From Allocoleopsis franciscana PCC 7113 (lineage in GTDB: Bacteria; Cyanobacteriota; Cyanobacteriia; Cyanobacteriales; Coleofasciculaceae), in assembly GCF_000317515.1 (NCBI RefSeq), contig NC_019738.1, positions 3,002,001 through 3,066,000 of the forward strand: a stretch of DNA of 64,000 bases, written 5' to 3'. A program made the position numbers and the translations under genes. Each line of letters starts with the position of its first letter. Position 1 is the first letter of the stretch. Below, one piece after another: positions 8,895 through 17,522 of the stretch. The notes beneath the pieces are model-generated. The model was not told where the DNA came from and ran no database searches. It saw only the letters and a program-made list of their open reading frames with translations.

Positions 8895-9746
8895 ATGAAA
8901 ACTCAATCTAGTTTCGCTACTGCTTTCCTAGGCACAACATCTATCGTTTCTTTGCAGTTGCTTGGTGTTCTCTATCCTCTGCCGACTACTGCCCGAAATG
9001 CTGTTGATGTTGCGAACAATAACCAAAGTTTCCTAGTGAGTCAAGCCACGGGTTCACGTATTCGCTTTGTTCCACCCGTGACTAAAAACCCTAGACAAAG
9101 TCAGGGGGCAGGCTCACGAGGCTGTGGGGAGGAAACCCTAGGGCAAAACTTAGTAACGTTGCTAATTCCCTCCCGGGATTATATCGGACAAACCATATCT
9201 AGCCATCCCACTTTTTCTTGGTACTTGTCACAACCTGTCGAAGTGCCCATGCAGTTTACGTTAGTGGAAGATAAAAGGGGTGGTGGAGGCAAGACAATTT
9301 GGGAGAAAAAAATCGATTCACCCCAACAGGGAATGATTCACGTAGAAATTCCCAAAGATCGACCCGAACTCCTTCCCGGAAAAACCTACAGATGGACGAT
9401 TAGCTTAGTTTGTAACTCTGTACAACCCTCTGCAAATCGTTATTTCATCAGCTATATTGAGCGTGTGCCAATCACACCAGCTTTAGAGCAAAAACTGTCA
9501 GCGACGGGTTTCAATCGCAATTCTTTGCCCAAGACTATCCCTTCAGGCAGTAGTTTGGAAATACGCGATTACGCTTCACTGTATGCGGAATCGGGACTTT
9601 GGTATGATGCCGTTGCCGCCCTCACAACAGCGATTAAACAGTATCCCAAAGATGTTTTAGTACAAGACGATTTGTTTTCGCTCTTCAACCAAGTGGGGTT
9701 AGGTGATGTAGCCAAACAAGAGCGTCAACGCCTTTTTCAGAAATAA
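8895..9746 (+). CDS. DUF928 exported protein
   Basis: A 283-residue protein with an N-terminal signal-like segment (TAFLGTTSIVSLQLLGVLYP) and the DUF928 layout: RFVPP...GSRGCG, then LTxLIPxRD-like and HPTFSWYL blocks, and a C-terminal part resembling a tetratricopeptide pair (YASLYAESGLWYDAVAALTT). DUF928 proteins in cyanobacteria typically sit near haemagglutinin-domain exoproteins and CHASE2 cyclases, as here. The role is unknown. The 239-bp gap upstream is AT-rich and holds no recognised site. Confidence 0.8.
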   Translation: MKTQSSFATAFLGTTSIVSLQLLGVLYPLPTTARNAVDVANNNQSFLVSQATGSRIRFVPPVTKNPRQSQGAGSRGCGEETLGQNLVTLLIPSRDYIGQTISSHPTFSWYLSQPVEVPMQFTLVEDKRGGGGKTIWEKKIDSPQQGMIHVEIPKDRPELLPGKTYRWTISLVCNSVQPSANRYFISYIERVPITPALEQKLSATGFNRNSLPKTIPSGSSLEIRDYASLYAESGLWYDAVAALTTAIKQYPKDVLVQDDLFSLFNQVGLGDVAKQERQRLFQK

Positions 9747-9966
9747 AGCGACGAGTTTTTGGTAGAGATTTTCGACAGTAAAGGGGTGTTCCAAAAGAAG
9801 GTGGGGAAGAGCAGCATCAATTGATCGTTTTTGGGACAAACCGATTTCCCCTCTCCAGGCGATCGCGAATCTCACCCTTCATCAACAATTTACCAATAGG
9901 GGGTGACGCCCCTCACCTATAAACGCAATAATAAGGTTATTAGATGCACCCTGATGATCGAGAGAG

Positions 9967-10338
9967 TCACGTTATGCGGCTCTCTTGTTTATTTTTTGGG
10001 CAAAGCTTACAAAGATCCGTAAATATTTTGCAGACTTGACCAACAGATACAGCACGAGTATGGGTTTCCACAACAATGGCTCCTTTATATCGAGGGTCGT
10101 AACATCCAACCCAAGCGGCGGCGTGACATTCATGGACTAAATAGGCGTACAGCCAAATCGGGCCTTTGCCTTCAATGACAATTCCCTGACTGAAATCAAT
10201 GCCAGATGGAAGCTTTAATCCCTTCAGGTCTTCTGGCTCAATGATGCCGTCATCATTAGTAATTTGGACGCGGAGGTGTTGGTAAGGAAGCCCATCTTGA
10301 GTCTGATGGGAACAATGGCTTAAGTGGATGGTATTCAT
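9967..10338 (-). CDS. csx3: Csx3/Crn3 CRISPR ring nuclease
   Basis: A 123-residue protein closely resembling Csx3: the start MNTIHLS, then GIIEPEDLKGLKLP, GIVIEGKGPIWLYAYLVHEC and WVGCYDPRYKGAIVV. Csx3 (Crn3) degrades the cyclic tetra-adenylate second messenger made by Cas10 and so turns off type III signalling. The ATG at 10338 is preferred to the in-frame TTG at 10350 because the family starts there. It follows the TIGR03985 gene on the same strand with a 15-bp gap, and both diverge from the CARF effector and cas10. It appears intact, unlike the enzyme and effector it would counteract. Confidence 0.88.
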   Translation of the reverse strand: MNTIHLSHCSHQTQDGLPYQHLRVQITNDDGIIEPEDLKGLKLPSGIDFSQGIVIEGKGPIWLYAYLVHECHAAAWVGCYDPRYKGAIVVETHTRAVSVGQVCKIFTDLCKLCPKNKQESRIT

Positions 10339-10353
10339 TTGGTTTGGCAAAAG

Positions 10354-11772
10354 CTATTTGTAGTGGTTCCAAGTTTGTTGGATATGCAAAGCTATCTTTT
10401 CCCGTAAGTCCCAAGGCAACAAGACTTCTACTTCTGGCCCCAAAGCTCGCAAGCGCCTGAGTACGTGGTAGTCTGTAACACGGTATTGGGCTTGGTAGTA
10501 GGCATCGGCGGGAGAGCGAGACTGGAGAATTTCTAAAAGAGCTTGTCGATGTTCAGGGTTTTGGGTGTGCTGTTTGATGAGGCTGTCTGCTTGCTGGTAG
10601 TCAATGGGTTCAAAGGTGTGATGCAGGAAAGTCCCTCGAATATAGCGATCGTGAAACTTTTGGTTAAACCGCAGTAGCATCAGGGCTGATGGTTTATAGA
10701 AGTCAAAACCCCAAGCTTGTTTTAGCTGCGTCTGGACTGTCTTTTGGGTTGGCAGTTGCCCGTCTTCGTATTTCTCCCGCAATAACTGAGGTACACGCGG
10801 GTCTTCCCAGTCCAATGACACTAGGCGTTTTGAGCAAATGCGATCGAGGCGATAATTGTGCCAGTTGATTTCACCGTTGGGAGTGCTGCCATAGGCACAT
10901 AGGTATTTTGCCCGTTCCATGTAATAGATGCAGACGGGATAGACAACGCACTCTTTGACCAAACCGAGATGAGCGCTGTGATACGTTAGCAGCAGAGGCT
11001 GAATTTGTCCGGAGTTCCAGATTTCCTGCAATTCCCCTTGGATCTGATCAACATCATCTTGCTTTTGGGTAGACTCTGGCACCAAGTAGTCAATATACAA
11101 AGAGACACGACGAGTATCTTCGTGCGGCTGTTCAAAGATTTGCTCGGCTAATAGAGGTATATTGGGGTCGAGAAACCCAAGCATTTCTAGTGTTTCAGCC
11201 ACGTAAACTTGTTCTTTGGTTGTTAAGCTGCCTTCGGACTCAAGGTTTTCTAGTTTATGGGAAATGGGCAGTACTTCCACTCGACGGTAGTGCTTGCTCC
11301 TGCCAGTCTGACTAGGTACTTGTTGGAGCCAGCCCCAAGTAACGAGTAAGTCGAGGTCACTTTGAAGGGATTTGCGGACTTGGGCAAATAGCCGTTCTTG
11401 CAGGAAGTCCTTTAGGTCAGAGTCGGAGATAGGGATTTGTTTTTGCAAAGACTGTTGCCATTCATCCACAGGTATATCTAGCTCATAAAGCCATTGTCTG
11501 GTTGTTTTAGTACAGGCGCAGTTGGGGTCTTGATGGCTAAAAACGTCTTCCCGCTTTTCATCCTGGTGAGTTTCGCTGAAGAAAGCTTGACGCCAGTCAG
11601 CGTAGGTAAAGCAGTCTGGTAGAACTGTGTATCCTTTATCGCCGTAGAGCCAGCGTAACCAGACCCATAATCTCACAGCACGGGTGAGATGGTGATTTTG
11701 TTCTAAAAGTCCTTTGGCTAACTTTTGCAGGAGGGTGGGCTGTGGAGGATGGCGAAAGAGTACATCGGACAT
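10354..11772 (-). CDS. TIGR03985-family CRISPR-associated WYL-domain protein
   Basis: A 472-residue protein matching the cyanobacterial CRISPR-associated family TIGR03985. The N-terminal half looks like a helical DNA-binding region (DLDLLVTWGWLQQVP). Around residue 280 there is a WYL-like segment (VVYPVCIYYMERAKYLCAYG), a fold that in other regulators senses ligands or nucleic acids and regulates CRISPR or phage-defence genes. It is transcribed divergently from the effector operon starting at 12136, as expected for a local regulator. Regulation is inferred; family membership is well supported by the distinctive sequence and context. Confidence 0.8.
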   Translation of the reverse strand: MSDVLFRHPPQPTLLQKLAKGLLEQNHHLTRAVRLWVWLRWLYGDKGYTVLPDCFTYADWRQAFFSETHQDEKREDVFSHQDPNCACTKTTRQWLYELDIPVDEWQQSLQKQIPISDSDLKDFLQERLFAQVRKSLQSDLDLLVTWGWLQQVPSQTGRSKHYRRVEVLPISHKLENLESEGSLTTKEQVYVAETLEMLGFLDPNIPLLAEQIFEQPHEDTRRVSLYIDYLVPESTQKQDDVDQIQGELQEIWNSGQIQPLLLTYHSAHLGLVKECVVYPVCIYYMERAKYLCAYGSTPNGEINWHNYRLDRICSKRLVSLDWEDPRVPQLLREKYEDGQLPTQKTVQTQLKQAWGFDFYKPSALMLLRFNQKFHDRYIRGTFLHHTFEPIDYQQADSLIKQHTQNPEHRQALLEILQSRSPADAYYQAQYRVTDYHVLRRLRALGPEVEVLLPWDLREKIALHIQQTWNHYK

Positions 11773-12135
11773 TAATTCGTGCAGTGTAGGGTGTGTGCTC
11801 TAGCGTATCAGGCATCGGAAGGGGGTATTTCCGATGGTGTGCCATATTAGGGTGGGATTTGCAGGAGATGGATAAACTCACTGCCTGTACCTGAAGGAGA
11901 GGCGATCGCCTGAGCGATTGACAAAAGTCTTCAATCCCTTTGCTAGTCAGACTTTTGGGAAAAATTCAAATGTTGATTTCGCCCATTGGTACATTCTGCC
12001 CAATTTCGGGAACTTTAAAGATGGGCTGATTGAATTTTGTCGTTTAAGGAGGAGCGATTACCTGCGGTAGCGAAAGGAGCGATCGCTTCTCCTAAAGCAG
12101 CAGGAATCTCATACACACTTTAAACGCAAGCAAAT
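11773..12135. promoter_or_regulatory. Divergent intergenic region of the type III-D locus
   Basis: These 363 bp separate the WYL/ring-nuclease pair (minus strand) from the CARF-cas10 operon (plus strand), so promoters for both must lie here or close by. HIP1 octamers occur near 11902 and 12081; the second sits in a near-palindrome (AGGAGCGATCGCTTCTCCT). I see no convincing -35/-10 pair by eye and no CRISPR repeats. Confidence 0.4.
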
Positions 12136-13540
12136 ATGAATACATCTGAGTTTGATAAGTACAAAGTCGATCACCTCTTTTTGCTCATCGGGGAAAATCC
12201 GTTGCCTAATTATGTAGCCGCGAAAACTTTGCTAGCGAACGGTGGTAAACCCTATTTAGTCTTCACCGAACACACCCAAAAACCTGCTGAACGTCTTAAA
12301 GACATATTAGATTTGAGTGACAAACAGATGTGGTCACTGGATAACAATGAATCTAATGCTGCTGAAATCAAGAAAAAGATTCGAGAGATAGTGAAAATAA
12401 TTCAAGAAGATTCAGATAATACACAGAAGAATAAATTTGGACTGAACTACACAGGCGGAACAAAAGCAATGGCTGTCCATGCTTATCAAGCATTACTTCA
12501 GCCTAGACTTGAAGAGCCTAAATACAAGCTTAATCCTGAACCTATCTTCAGTTACTTAGATTCCCGTAACTTAAAGATACTGATTGACCAGCCAACTAAT
12601 CCCATCCCTTTAGATATACCTAAAGATAAACTTGATTTTTCGTTAGACACGCTCTTTAAATTACATTGCTTTAATCTCAATAAGACTTCTGAAGGCAAAG
12701 TTAAAATCAAAACAGATCAAAACAGAGGTTACATTTCGTGAATTAGTAGAGGCTATAGTTAAGCACAAATCTGAGTGGCAAAATTGGTGTCGCAAGGTAT
12801 TACGCTTAGAAGCCAGACAGAAAAGAGAGTTAGGACAAGTCAAAAATACCCATAACCAAATAGAAAATATTTTTGAATTGGGTGAGTGGAAAAGCGCTGA
12901 TGAACTCAGGAAAGTCTCCTTTTCTATTCAAGAATTGCCTGAAGAAATTAATCAGCTTTTGAAACAAAATGAATTACTAGATGATAGTGGTTGTTTATCT
13001 ATTCAAAAGTTAGAACAATCCAGAATAATACCAGAACCCTCTAAAGATAAAAAAAAGAAATATCCTAAAGAAATTAGCAAATGGCTTGAGGGAGTTTGGC
13101 TAGAAGATTATGTCTTGCAGAAGTTAAAAGATATTCAACAGCAAGAGCAAAAAAAAATTGATGAAAAAGTAAAAAAAGAGGAACAAAGATTGATAGATGA
13201 ACTAGGAATGTCATTTAATTTTCCTGAAAAAGAGGATATTGGCCATTTTGAATTTGATGTTGCATTTTTACGAGGATATCAACTTTTTGCCTTATCCTGT
13301 ACAACTGATACTGAGCCTGGATTATGCAAGTTAAAACTATTTGAAGCTTATCGTCGAGCGCGACAAATGGGAGGAGATGAGGCACGAGTTGCTTTAATAT
13401 GCTGCTATGACAAGCCTGAGAAAATAAAAAAAGGTTTTATGTCGCAAATTCCAGATGACAAGGTAAATGTTTTTGGTTCTGGCGACCTTGCTAACTTATC
13501 GGAAAAACTAAAAATATGGATTTGGGAGGTAGATAAATAA
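12136..13540 (+). pseudogene. Can2/Card1-like CARF nuclease, frameshifted into two halves
   Basis: The first half (12136-12741, 201 residues) is a CARF-like Rossmann domain with NYTGGTKAMAVHAY, the hallmark of Can2/Card1-type cyclic-oligoadenylate sensors. The second half is annotated from ATG 12878 to 13540, but its frame is open back to about 12715 (TEVTFRELVEAIV). A single +1 shift near 12710-12725, in an A-rich tract, would join them into one protein of about 467 residues. The C-terminal part is a PD-(D/E)XK-like nuclease with EFDVAFLRGYQLFALSCTTD. The aspartate is present, but the usual E-x-K is replaced by S-C-T. In Can2/Card1 enzymes, bound cA4 activates cleavage of nucleic acid. The stop overlaps the cas10 start (TAATG), showing an operon. 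It may be dead, made as two chains, or joined by frameshifting. Confidence 0.75.
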
Positions 13541-14113
13541 TGAGTCAATACATTGCTACAGTAATTGATACTACTGGTATTCAGAAATATATCTTCGGTA
13601 GCAACAGATTAAAGGAAAATGTGGCTGGTTCTTACTTGGTGAAGTTAGCTACGGATGATTGGGTGAAAGAATGTTTGACAGATATTGGTAATGTTTACAT
13701 TCCCGCTCGCAATCCCAGTCAGACTGAACCGCGCATTAACGAAAATCCTGAAATTATTGCTGAGTTAATCTACTCTGGTGGAGGAAATACATTTTTATTA
13801 TTCCGAGATACCGAAGATAACTATGCCAGAAAGTTTACTGAAGCTTGGAGCAAAAGGATACTAGTTGAAGCGCCAGGACTCAATGTTGAAATTGCTCATC
13901 AACTCTTTGACTGGAATCAGAGATTATTGCGAGATGTCATTGACAACGACCTAATCAAAGGCAAGCTAGATATTCAAAAAAGAAAACCAAGAGCCTCGGC
14001 TCCTTTATTGGGCTTAGGAGTGACAGCTAGCTGTGTTTCTACTGGATTAGTCGCAGTGAAAACACAAGAAATTGATGGACAAACAAGACCAATATCTAGA
14101 GAGGTTGTTAAAA
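13540..14113 (+). pseudogene. cas10: cas10, 5' part (interrupted by IS at 14114)
   Basis: This encodes residues 1-191 of a Cas10-type large subunit. It begins MSQYIATVIDTTGIQKYIFG, the first palm-like domain seen in HD-less Cas10/Cmr2 proteins, and has no N-terminal HD nuclease domain. The reading frame runs four codons into the insertion element and stops at 14130 (VKTEVPL). Removing 14114-15740 (element plus one 6-bp target copy) joins VVK to KLDKVND in frame and gives a 544-residue protein. As it stands, the synthase should not be made as one chain. Confidence 0.85.
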
Positions 14114-15734
14114 CGGAAGTTCCCCTTTGACAAAAAACTACAACCTATGCTGTGAGAGAGGGAGAGACTCAACTCCTCGGCTGTTACTGGGTACAAATTA
14201 AGGAAACTTCTAACAAATCTAACGCTTTTTGTTGGAGTGGAGTCGGTTGAGTAATTTTCTCAAACATTAGAGAAGTCTCCAGACCACTAGACTGGAATTT
14301 ATTTTTGACAATCGTTGCTAAATCAGTCATTAAAGTCCGAAAACTATGGACAGGAAGCTTTTCAGGTGTCTTTTTAGTCGCTGCCTTAGCGCGGGCTTTC
14401 TTTGAACGCTTAGATGGAGCAACAATTGAACTTTTTCCCTCCGGTTCAACTGTGACTTTTTCATCGTCAAACAGCAGTGGAGCTAAAGCTTTCCTCATGT
14501 GCCACTCCACATAATAAGCCAGCATACACAAGAAGACGTGAGCTTTGACGCGCTGTTCTAAACGGTGATAAATTGGACGTACTTTCAAATCGATAGTTTT
14601 ATAACTGCGGAAAGCTTGTTCGACAGTAGAAAGGCTTTTATAGGTTCTCACCGTTTGAGCCGCATCTAAAGTCTCCGGTTTGACTGAAGTCCGAATAATA
14701 TAGACTCCATCCAAAGCCGAATCATTGGCGATAGCCGCTTCATTCAATGAGTAAGAAAAACTTGTCTCAGTGATGGCAATATTAAAGTATTTCCCCACAC
14801 ATGTAGCATTGAGAACTCGCCCCACTCTCAGTCCAATCTGGTCGGCTCCTTTGAGGGCGCGTTTATCTCGTGAAGTGGCGATAACAATCTTATTGAGTTC
14901 CTGCTGTGTCGCCTGTAATAAAGCAATTCTAGTCAAAGACTTTTCTTGAGCAAGCATCGGGTTGCGACAAGCAATTAGCCGCTCACTGGGGTAATCAGAA
15001 CAAGAAAATTCTACTAAGTCAGTTTCATCAAATAATGAGAGTTGAACAGCTTCTTGTTCAAGAAGTTTCCGAAGCTCCTTCGGATAGATGTCTTAGGGCT
15101 AACTCATTTTCGATTAATTCTTGTTTGGATACCAGCCAATCCATTGCTTCATACAATTCATCTTCATCGGCTTTTTCTAAGCCCAACAGTTCACTTAACG
15201 ATGAATTGCACGTTTCGCTGTGCAATCCTCTCGCTGTGGCTAACTTGGAACGAGGCTCAATGAGACGCGCCACGATCATCGCCAAAACTAGAGCTCGTTT
15301 TCTCGAATTTGAGGGTGAGATTAGATGGTGCAAAGACAGTTTTTTGATTGTTCCTAAAACCGCAGCTACATGACCATGAGGTAGACTTCTTTCTACAGAG
15401 AATGATTCGGAGAGATTTTCAATAGCTGCGCCGCCTTTGAGCACTATTCTCAAGTTATCAATGACAGTATCCGGTAATTTTGACAGGTTAGCTAAAGTTC
15501 TTTTACGGATTTTACCCCCTTCACGATAGGACTCTCGTAGGAGGACAGCGGGGGGTGAATTTCTGTTAGGGACTCGTTCAATATACATGGCTACTATTGT
15601 CCCAGAAATCTCCCCGCCAAAATCTTAAAAAATTCTTAAAAACATGGGTACGGCTTTCTGGGAGTAAATGGCTCTAGTTCCCGTCACTCAAGCTTTTTCT
15701 CCCTTTGTAGTTCATCTGTACGGGGGAACTTCCG
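14114..15734 (-). mobile_element. IS1634-family element, internally deleted (copy 1)
   Basis: A 1621-bp element with 12-bp perfect terminal inverted repeats (CGGAAGTTCCCC at 14114 and GGGGAACTTCCG ending at 15734). A 6-bp target duplication, TTAAAA, flanks it at 14108-14113 and 15735-15740. It splits cas10. The transposase, on the minus strand, lacks its central part, so the element is probably non-autonomous. Copy 2 at 25445-26574 is nearly identical over shared regions but 491 bp shorter. The few base differences between the copies point to recent movement. Confidence 0.9.
14184..15588 (-). pseudogene. IS1634-type transposase, central deletion and frameshift
   Basis: The N-terminal part (15588-15058, MYIERVPNRNSPPAVLLRES) ends at LALRHLSEGASETS. 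The C-terminal part resumes in another frame with PKELRKLLEQEAVQLSLFDE and runs to 14184; the longest ATG-initiated piece begins at 14957 (MLAQEKSL). Known IS1634 transposases have over 100 residues between these two blocks, carrying the first two acidic residues of the DDE triad. They are missing here, while the last catalytic region (TVEQAFRSYKTIDLKVRPI) remains. The protein cannot be active. Confidence 0.8.
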
Positions 15735-16801
15735 TTAAAAAGCTGGATAAAGTTAATGACGCTAATGGGGAATTGAGAAAAATACTATTTGATGATCGCA
15801 AACTGAGAAGGCATAGCGAACAGTATGATATCCCACTGGATGTTGACGATTTAGGGCGGTCAGAAAACGAAAGCAGCTATATTGCTGTGGTTCATATTGA
15901 TGGCAATCGAATGGGTAAACGATTTGAGGACTATGGAAAAAGCCAATCTGATAACAGAGAATTTATCATGGCAATGCGTAAGCTTTCTTGGGGAGTCAGT
16001 GAAGCTAGTAGCCAAGCATTGGAAGCTGTTGGTCATGCAGTTATTAAGTTAGTTGATGAAGAGAAATTTGAGATTAAAAATAACTACTTACCATTTCGCC
16101 CAATTGTCTATGGTGGTGATGATGTTACTTTTGTGTGTGATGGACGACTGGGTTTATCCTTAGCAGTTAAGTTCTTAGAAAAATTTGAGGAATTCACCCA
16201 AGATTTACCTGATGGAGAAGGTAAAGCAACAGCTTGTGCAGGAATTGCGATTGTTAAAACTCACTATCCTTTTTCACGAGCTTATGCGTTGAGTGAAGCA
16301 TTATGCACTCAAGCTAAACAATGGATGAAACAAGAAACACAGAACTATGAAAAACCATTGTTTTCTGCTCTTGATTGGCATATTGCAGCTAGCGGTCTTT
16401 TGGGAAGTATTGGTGAAATCCGTGATCGCGAGTACCGCGTCCAAATTCCCGAACTCGATAAACCTGCTTCTTTGACCATGCGACCAATGCGATCGCACCC
16501 CTACAAAAACGAATGGCGTACTTGGGCTGGCTTTTCTAAGGCAGTTAATGATTTTAAAACACATGAGGACTGGAAGGATCGTCGCAATAAAATCATGGCA
16601 CTACGCGAAGTATTACGACAAGGCAAGAAAGCAACAGCGCAATTTAGACAAGCTTACTGTTTAGAGAGACTACCAGTTTTCCCCGAAGCAAACCCTAATC
16701 TTTCAAAAGAAGGTTGGTGTACGTATGGTGAAAATAAAGAGATTTGTGGTTATTTTGACGCGATTGAAGCGATGAATTTTTACACTCCTCTAGAAGAATA
16801 A
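15735..16801 (+). pseudogene. cas10: cas10, 3' part with GGDD palm
   Basis: This is the remainder of Cas10, resuming at KKLDKVNDANGEL. It holds the second palm domain with HIDGNRMGKRFEDYG and the cyclase signature YGGDDVTFV (GGDD encoded at 16112-16123), so the cyclic-oligoadenylate active site is intact in sequence. An in-frame ATG inside the insertion element (15668, preceded by GGGAG) would allow a 377-residue chimeric fragment starting MALVPVTQAFSP. Whether this is made is unknown. It is followed 4 bp later by the Cas7-like gene. Transcription through the element would be needed for the downstream genes unless an internal promoter exists. Confidence 0.85.
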
Positions 16802-16805
16802 TCAA

Positions 16806-17522
16806 ATGAGTACCTACACCCTCAAAATCAAGCTTCTAAGCGATACTACCTTTGGACGTGGTGATGGAGTAGCGGGTTTGGTTGACCAAGAGGTAGAACA
16901 CGATTGCTATGGATTTCCCTATTTACGGGGACGCACTCTTAAGGGTTTGCTGAGTGAAGAATGCGATAACTTAATAGCTGTGTTATCAGATGATAATCAG
17001 CGTCAGCACTGGCAAGCAATTGCTGATCGTTTATTTGGTGTACCGGGAAGCACCCTTGATACTCAAGCAAAAATCCATGTTGGAGATGCCTGTTTGCCCA
17101 GTGACTTACGAGGGGCGATCGCAGCACAGCTAGATTCAGAGCAGGAAAAAAAGCGAAAGAACCCCAAATACAAACCTGCTCTAAGTTCCACAGATATTCT
17201 GGAATCTCTCACTACAATTCGCCGTCAGACAGCTATCGCTCCAGAAAACGGTGCACCTGCTGAACATAGCTTGCGTTCAGCCCGCGTAATTCTACGAGAA
17301 TTACCTTTTGAGTCAAAACTTTTATTTGAAACTGAACTAAACAAAGATTCTGAAGATGACCAGGATATGCTGGCACTCTTAGCAGTGGGTACATTAGCAC
17401 TGCGACGGATTGGAAGTGGACGCAATCGAGGTCGAGGTCACGTACAGTATAGCCTGTATAACTATAGCAATGAGCTAACAAAAGATATGGATTCTATCCA
17501 GCGCTTTGGGAGAATTAGATGA
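16806..17522 (+). CDS. Type III Cas7-like RAMP (Csm3-like)
   Basis: A 238-residue RAMP protein with the features of a Csm3/Cas7 backbone subunit. It has an N-terminal strand and loop (LLSDTTFGRGDGVAG), a RGRTLKGLLSEECD segment like the family's G-rich SSLKG/RGLLR motif, and a C-terminal glycine-rich loop (RRIGSGRNRGRGHVQ). Cas7 subunits line the crRNA, and those with the right aspartate cut target RNA. The stop overlaps the csx10 start (ATGA), indicating translational coupling. It is intact. Confidence 0.8.
   Translation: MSTYTLKIKLLSDTTFGRGDGVAGLVDQEVEHDCYGFPYLRGRTLKGLLSEECDNLIAVLSDDNQRQHWQAIADRLFGVPGSTLDTQAKIHVGDACLPSDLRGAIAAQLDSEQEKKRKNPKYKPALSSTDILESLTTIRRQTAIAPENGAPAEHSLRSARVILRELPFESKLLFETELNKDSEDDQDMLALLAVGTLALRRIGSGRNRGRGHVQYSLYNYSNELTKDMDSIQRFGRIR

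Noticed and set aside
9898-9913. Small hairpin between the DUF928 and csx3 genes
   Set aside because: The stem is only about 5 bp with no T-run, too weak to call a terminator.
15035-15373. Plus-strand frames inside the insertion element
   Set aside because: They are antisense to the recognisable transposase and recur in copy 2 only because the element is duplicated.
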